A DNA stretch of 64,000 bases from Prochlorococcus sp. AG-355-A09. GTDB taxonomy: Bacteria; Cyanobacteriota; Cyanobacteriia; PCC-6307; Cyanobiaceae. The stretch is taken from contig QCDG01000009.1 in the NCBI GenBank assembly GCA_003280995.1, positions 1 through 64,000 of the forward strand, written 5' to 3'. Of this stretch, positions 61,887 through 64,000 are shown piece by piece. The notes beneath the pieces were generated by a model. It ran no database searches. It saw only the letters and a list, made by a program, of their open reading frames with translations, and was not told the DNA's origin. The number at the start of each line of letters is the position of its first letter. Position 1 is the stretch's first letter. The position numbers and the translations under genes were made by a program.

Positions 61887-64000
61887 CTAGATTTTTCCAA
61901 TATTTAGGAAAAGAGTTTCACCAGTTGATTTCTTTCCAGTCCCATCGTTGTCAGTTGAAATCCATGCTTGCCCTTCGCTTGTTATTGCTAAGCCTTCAAC
62001 CTTTTCAAGGATAAAACCACCCGTAGATTTCATTACTGGTTTTAGATCAGTAACTAACTCTTTTTCAACTAAAGGATAAAGTCTGGGAGGAATATTAGTC
62101 TGAAGACCTTCGAAAACAACTCCATCTAGATCGACTTTATAGATGGCTTTTAGCTTTGCTTTTTTACCATAAAAACTATCTCTTTCGATTACATAAAGTG
62201 CCCCGTCATGGTAAGTCAATTCTGAAATGCCAACGCCACCTTTTTTGATCCTATCTAATTGATAATTTACGGCCCCCCACTGTTTGGTTTTTAAATTATA
62301 GGAAAGGATCTTAGTAGTATTGAAAGCATCATCACCCCAAGGCTTCTGTTGAGCAATATAAAGAATATCCCCATTCCTTGTTATGCCTTCAAAACCAGGA
62401 TTTTTAGCATAATTAAGATATGAAGGTGGTGGAGTTATCTTCTCTAAAATTTCACCATCTGAGCTTACATGGTAGATTGCAGGAGGATGTTCATCTAGCT
62501 TTTTCTTGATTCCTTCAGTAGAAATGTAGAATCCACCATTACCATCAGTAGTAATACCCTCTTGATCCATAAATAATGCAGTCTTACCATCTAGCTTTAT
62601 ATCTATAGCTCTTTCTAATAGTGCTGGGGAAGATGAAGGATCAATAACGTAAATTCTTGGCTGAGTTTTAAAAGTCCCATCATTTACAGCATAAATCTTA
62701 CCGTCATCACCAGCCACCATTCCGCTTATCGCACCCCAAGATACAAATTCGAGGCCATTTTCATTTGTTAAATGTGGGTATGAAGCAGGAGCATCTTGTA
62801 GTTGATAAATAGTCACATGAGAAGATAAACCAGGTTCTTTTTTGTTGTAGTCTTTTTCATTTGCTGAGGCAATTAATCCCCTCTCTGGAATTGCGACAAA
62901 TCCCTCTGGTCCAATGCCTGATGGAAGTAATTGAGTAAGCAAAGGTTGATTTAGTTCTGTGATATCGTAAACAGCTACTATCCCAGCTCGTTCAGCACCA
63001 ACAAATAAATAGGGCGTTCCATTAATTTTTGAATATGTAACTGACTCAGGTTCTACTCCCTTTTTACCTGCTCTCCCATCTTGGAAATGACCTATTTGTG
63101 CAATTGCTCTTTCTAGTCTATTTGCATCTTCATAAACTACTGTTCCATCTTTTTTAAAAATAGTCCAGGATCTTGAACCACCTCTTTTTGCCTGATTTGG
63201 ATCAATATGCTTGTAATCGCCTTCATTTGCTGTTGCAAAATGGTCATTATCAATCCAAGTAAGACCATCGGGTTCTCTTCTTACATTCTTTAGTTTGCTT
63301 TTAAATTTATGTGCTCCATCTTTCTTTGTATCCATTCCTGCCATTTGTTTTACAACTCCTGCCGAGAAATGTGATATTACATTTCCATCTTTATCAATTA
63401 CTGCAAGATGGTTGTTTTCTTGAAGAGAGACAACTGTTTCACCAAGATCATTAATAGCAACGAATTCTGGTTCGGGATCAAAAGGAGCTATTTCGGATAA
63501 GCCTGTTAAATCTACTTTTTTTATTGAGTTACATTGTATTTTTCCTCTTTTGTTTAACTTCACAAGAGAAACATAACCTGCAGGATTAATTTGAATGCCA
63601 TTGTCATCAATTTGAGGGATAAATCCATTTTTATATTCTTCATCCCTCTCATTTTCTATAGCGACAGCTAGAAATGTTCCATCTGGTGAAACAAAAACGC
63701 TATCAGGCTGCCCACCTAAATCACATTCTTTTACTGCTTTTCTTGTTTCTAAATTGTATTGAACTATTGCTCCTGAAGGATTTGTATAACTTTCAGATGT
63801 ATTTGAACCTATATATGCATTGTTTCCAAGTGCTGCAATTCCAGTTGGTTCTGCTTCCAGTTCAACAACTCCCAATGCTTTAGGTTTTGCAGGGTCTGAG
63901 ATATCAACTAAACCTACTACCCCTAGATCGCTATCTGTATACATCAAAGTCTTGCCATCTTCTGATGCTGTAACAACTTCTGAAGAAGTTTTGGTGGTAG
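61887..64000 (-). CDS. Phytase-esterase-like beta-propeller protein (partial, runs off right edge)
   Basis: At least 704 residues; the frame stays open past the first Met-rich point at 63947 to the window edge, so the N-terminus (and any signal peptide) is missing. The first half has propeller-type repeats (VGLVDISDPAKPKALGVVEL, SVFVSPDGTFLAVAIENERD, EGFVAIPERGLIASANEKD). The second half resembles the esterase-like domain of phytases (DQEGITTDGNGGFYISTEG, NPGFEGITRNGDILYIAQQ, VEGLAITSEGQAWISTDND). Likely an exported phosphatase or phytase-type enzyme. Its place beside phoBR recalls the P-starvation-induced putative phosphatase of MED4, which I recall only from memory. Confidence 0.8.
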   Translation of the reverse strand, partial: TTKTSSEVVTASEDGKTLMYTDSDLGVVGLVDISDPAKPKALGVVELEAEPTGIAALGNNAYIGSNTSESYTNPSGAIVQYNLETRKAVKECDLGGQPDSVFVSPDGTFLAVAIENERDEEYKNGFIPQIDDNGIQINPAGYVSLVKLNKRGKIQCNSIKKVDLTGLSEIAPFDPEPEFVAINDLGETVVSLQENNHLAVIDKDGNVISHFSAGVVKQMAGMDTKKDGAHKFKSKLKNVRREPDGLTWIDNDHFATANEGDYKHIDPNQAKRGGSRSWTIFKKDGTVVYEDANRLERAIAQIGHFQDGRAGKKGVEPESVTYSKINGTPYLFVGAERAGIVAVYDITELNQPLLTQLLPSGIGPEGFVAIPERGLIASANEKDYNKKEPGLSSHVTIYQLQDAPASYPHLTNENGLEFVSWGAISGMVAGDDGKIYAVNDGTFKTQPRIYVIDPSSSPALLERAIDIKLDGKTALFMDQEGITTDGNGGFYISTEGIKKKLDEHPPAIYHVSSDGEILEKITPPPSYLNYAKNPGFEGITRNGDILYIAQQKPWGDDAFNTTKILSYNLKTKQWGAVNYQLDRIKKGGVGISELTYHDGALYVIERDSFYGKKAKLKAIYKVDLDGVVFEGLQTNIPPRLYPLVEKELVTDLKPVMKSTGGFILEKVEGLAITSEGQAWISTDNDGTGKKSTGETLFLNIGKI

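Overview
The window looks like a chromosomal segment of a high-light-adapted Prochlorococcus. The DNA is very AT-rich and genes are packed tightly. TTG and GTG starts are common and Shine-Dalgarno sites are rare. Content and order (fur, arsS, stpA-like, metY, metA, sulP, cbiX, nrdJ, prfC, phnCDE, ispG, nadA, aroB, purK, phoBR) resemble what I remember of MED4-type genomes. That placement is inference; no database search was possible.

Left part (1-43.7 kb), mostly core metabolism. An isochorismatase-type hydrolase runs off the left edge. It is followed by a Fur regulator, an ArsS-like radical SAM enzyme, a GGP-phosphatase (StpA) family protein and an unrecognised 502-residue protein. Next come methionine synthesis (metY, metA), a SulP anion transporter, an FAD oxidase and a CbiX chelatase with a histidine-rich tail. 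Beyond these lie a GMC oxidoreductase, a pentapeptide protein, a ribbon-helix-helix/possible nuclease pair, gloA, a Tic20-like protein, tRNA-Ser(UGA) and a probable glutamine-riboswitch (Yfr6-like) locus encoding a 33-residue peptide. The run continues with nrdJ, prfC, a CPP1-like protein, hslO, an ABC ATPase, rsmE, a DUF92 protein, a phosphonate/phosphite ABC transporter, aspC, a truncated family-4 uracil-DNA glycosylase, ispG, ctpA, nadA, aroB and purK. A 6S RNA follows purK.

Middle part (43.9-59.4 kb), a small-gene region. About 35 mostly tiny ORFs, many with one membrane segment, lie in both orientations. They include two DUF1651 loci that share a duplicated promoter/start module, a stand-alone DNA ligase adenylation domain, an Hlip, a DnaJ-zinc-finger-like protein, DUF3303 and DUF1499 proteins, a K+ channel, a repeat lipoprotein, a c-type cytochrome and an LptA-like protein.

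Right end (59.5-64 kb), phosphate sensing. phoB and phoR are translationally coupled. A small secreted protein follows, then a large phytase-esterase-like beta-propeller protein that runs off the right edge.

The most unusual signal is at 44.0 and 46.5 kb. Two paralogous DUF1651 loci each carry a strong sigma70-type promoter with a LexA-like dyad. Inside each DUF1651 ORF, in the +1 frame behind the only good Shine-Dalgarno site, is a 26-codon ORF. The two encoded peptides have the same length, both begin MFGLIF, and both end their hydrophobic stretch in a lipobox-like GC. This resembles the layout of SOS-induced small membrane peptides. It is a hypothesis drawn from the sequence, not a known system.
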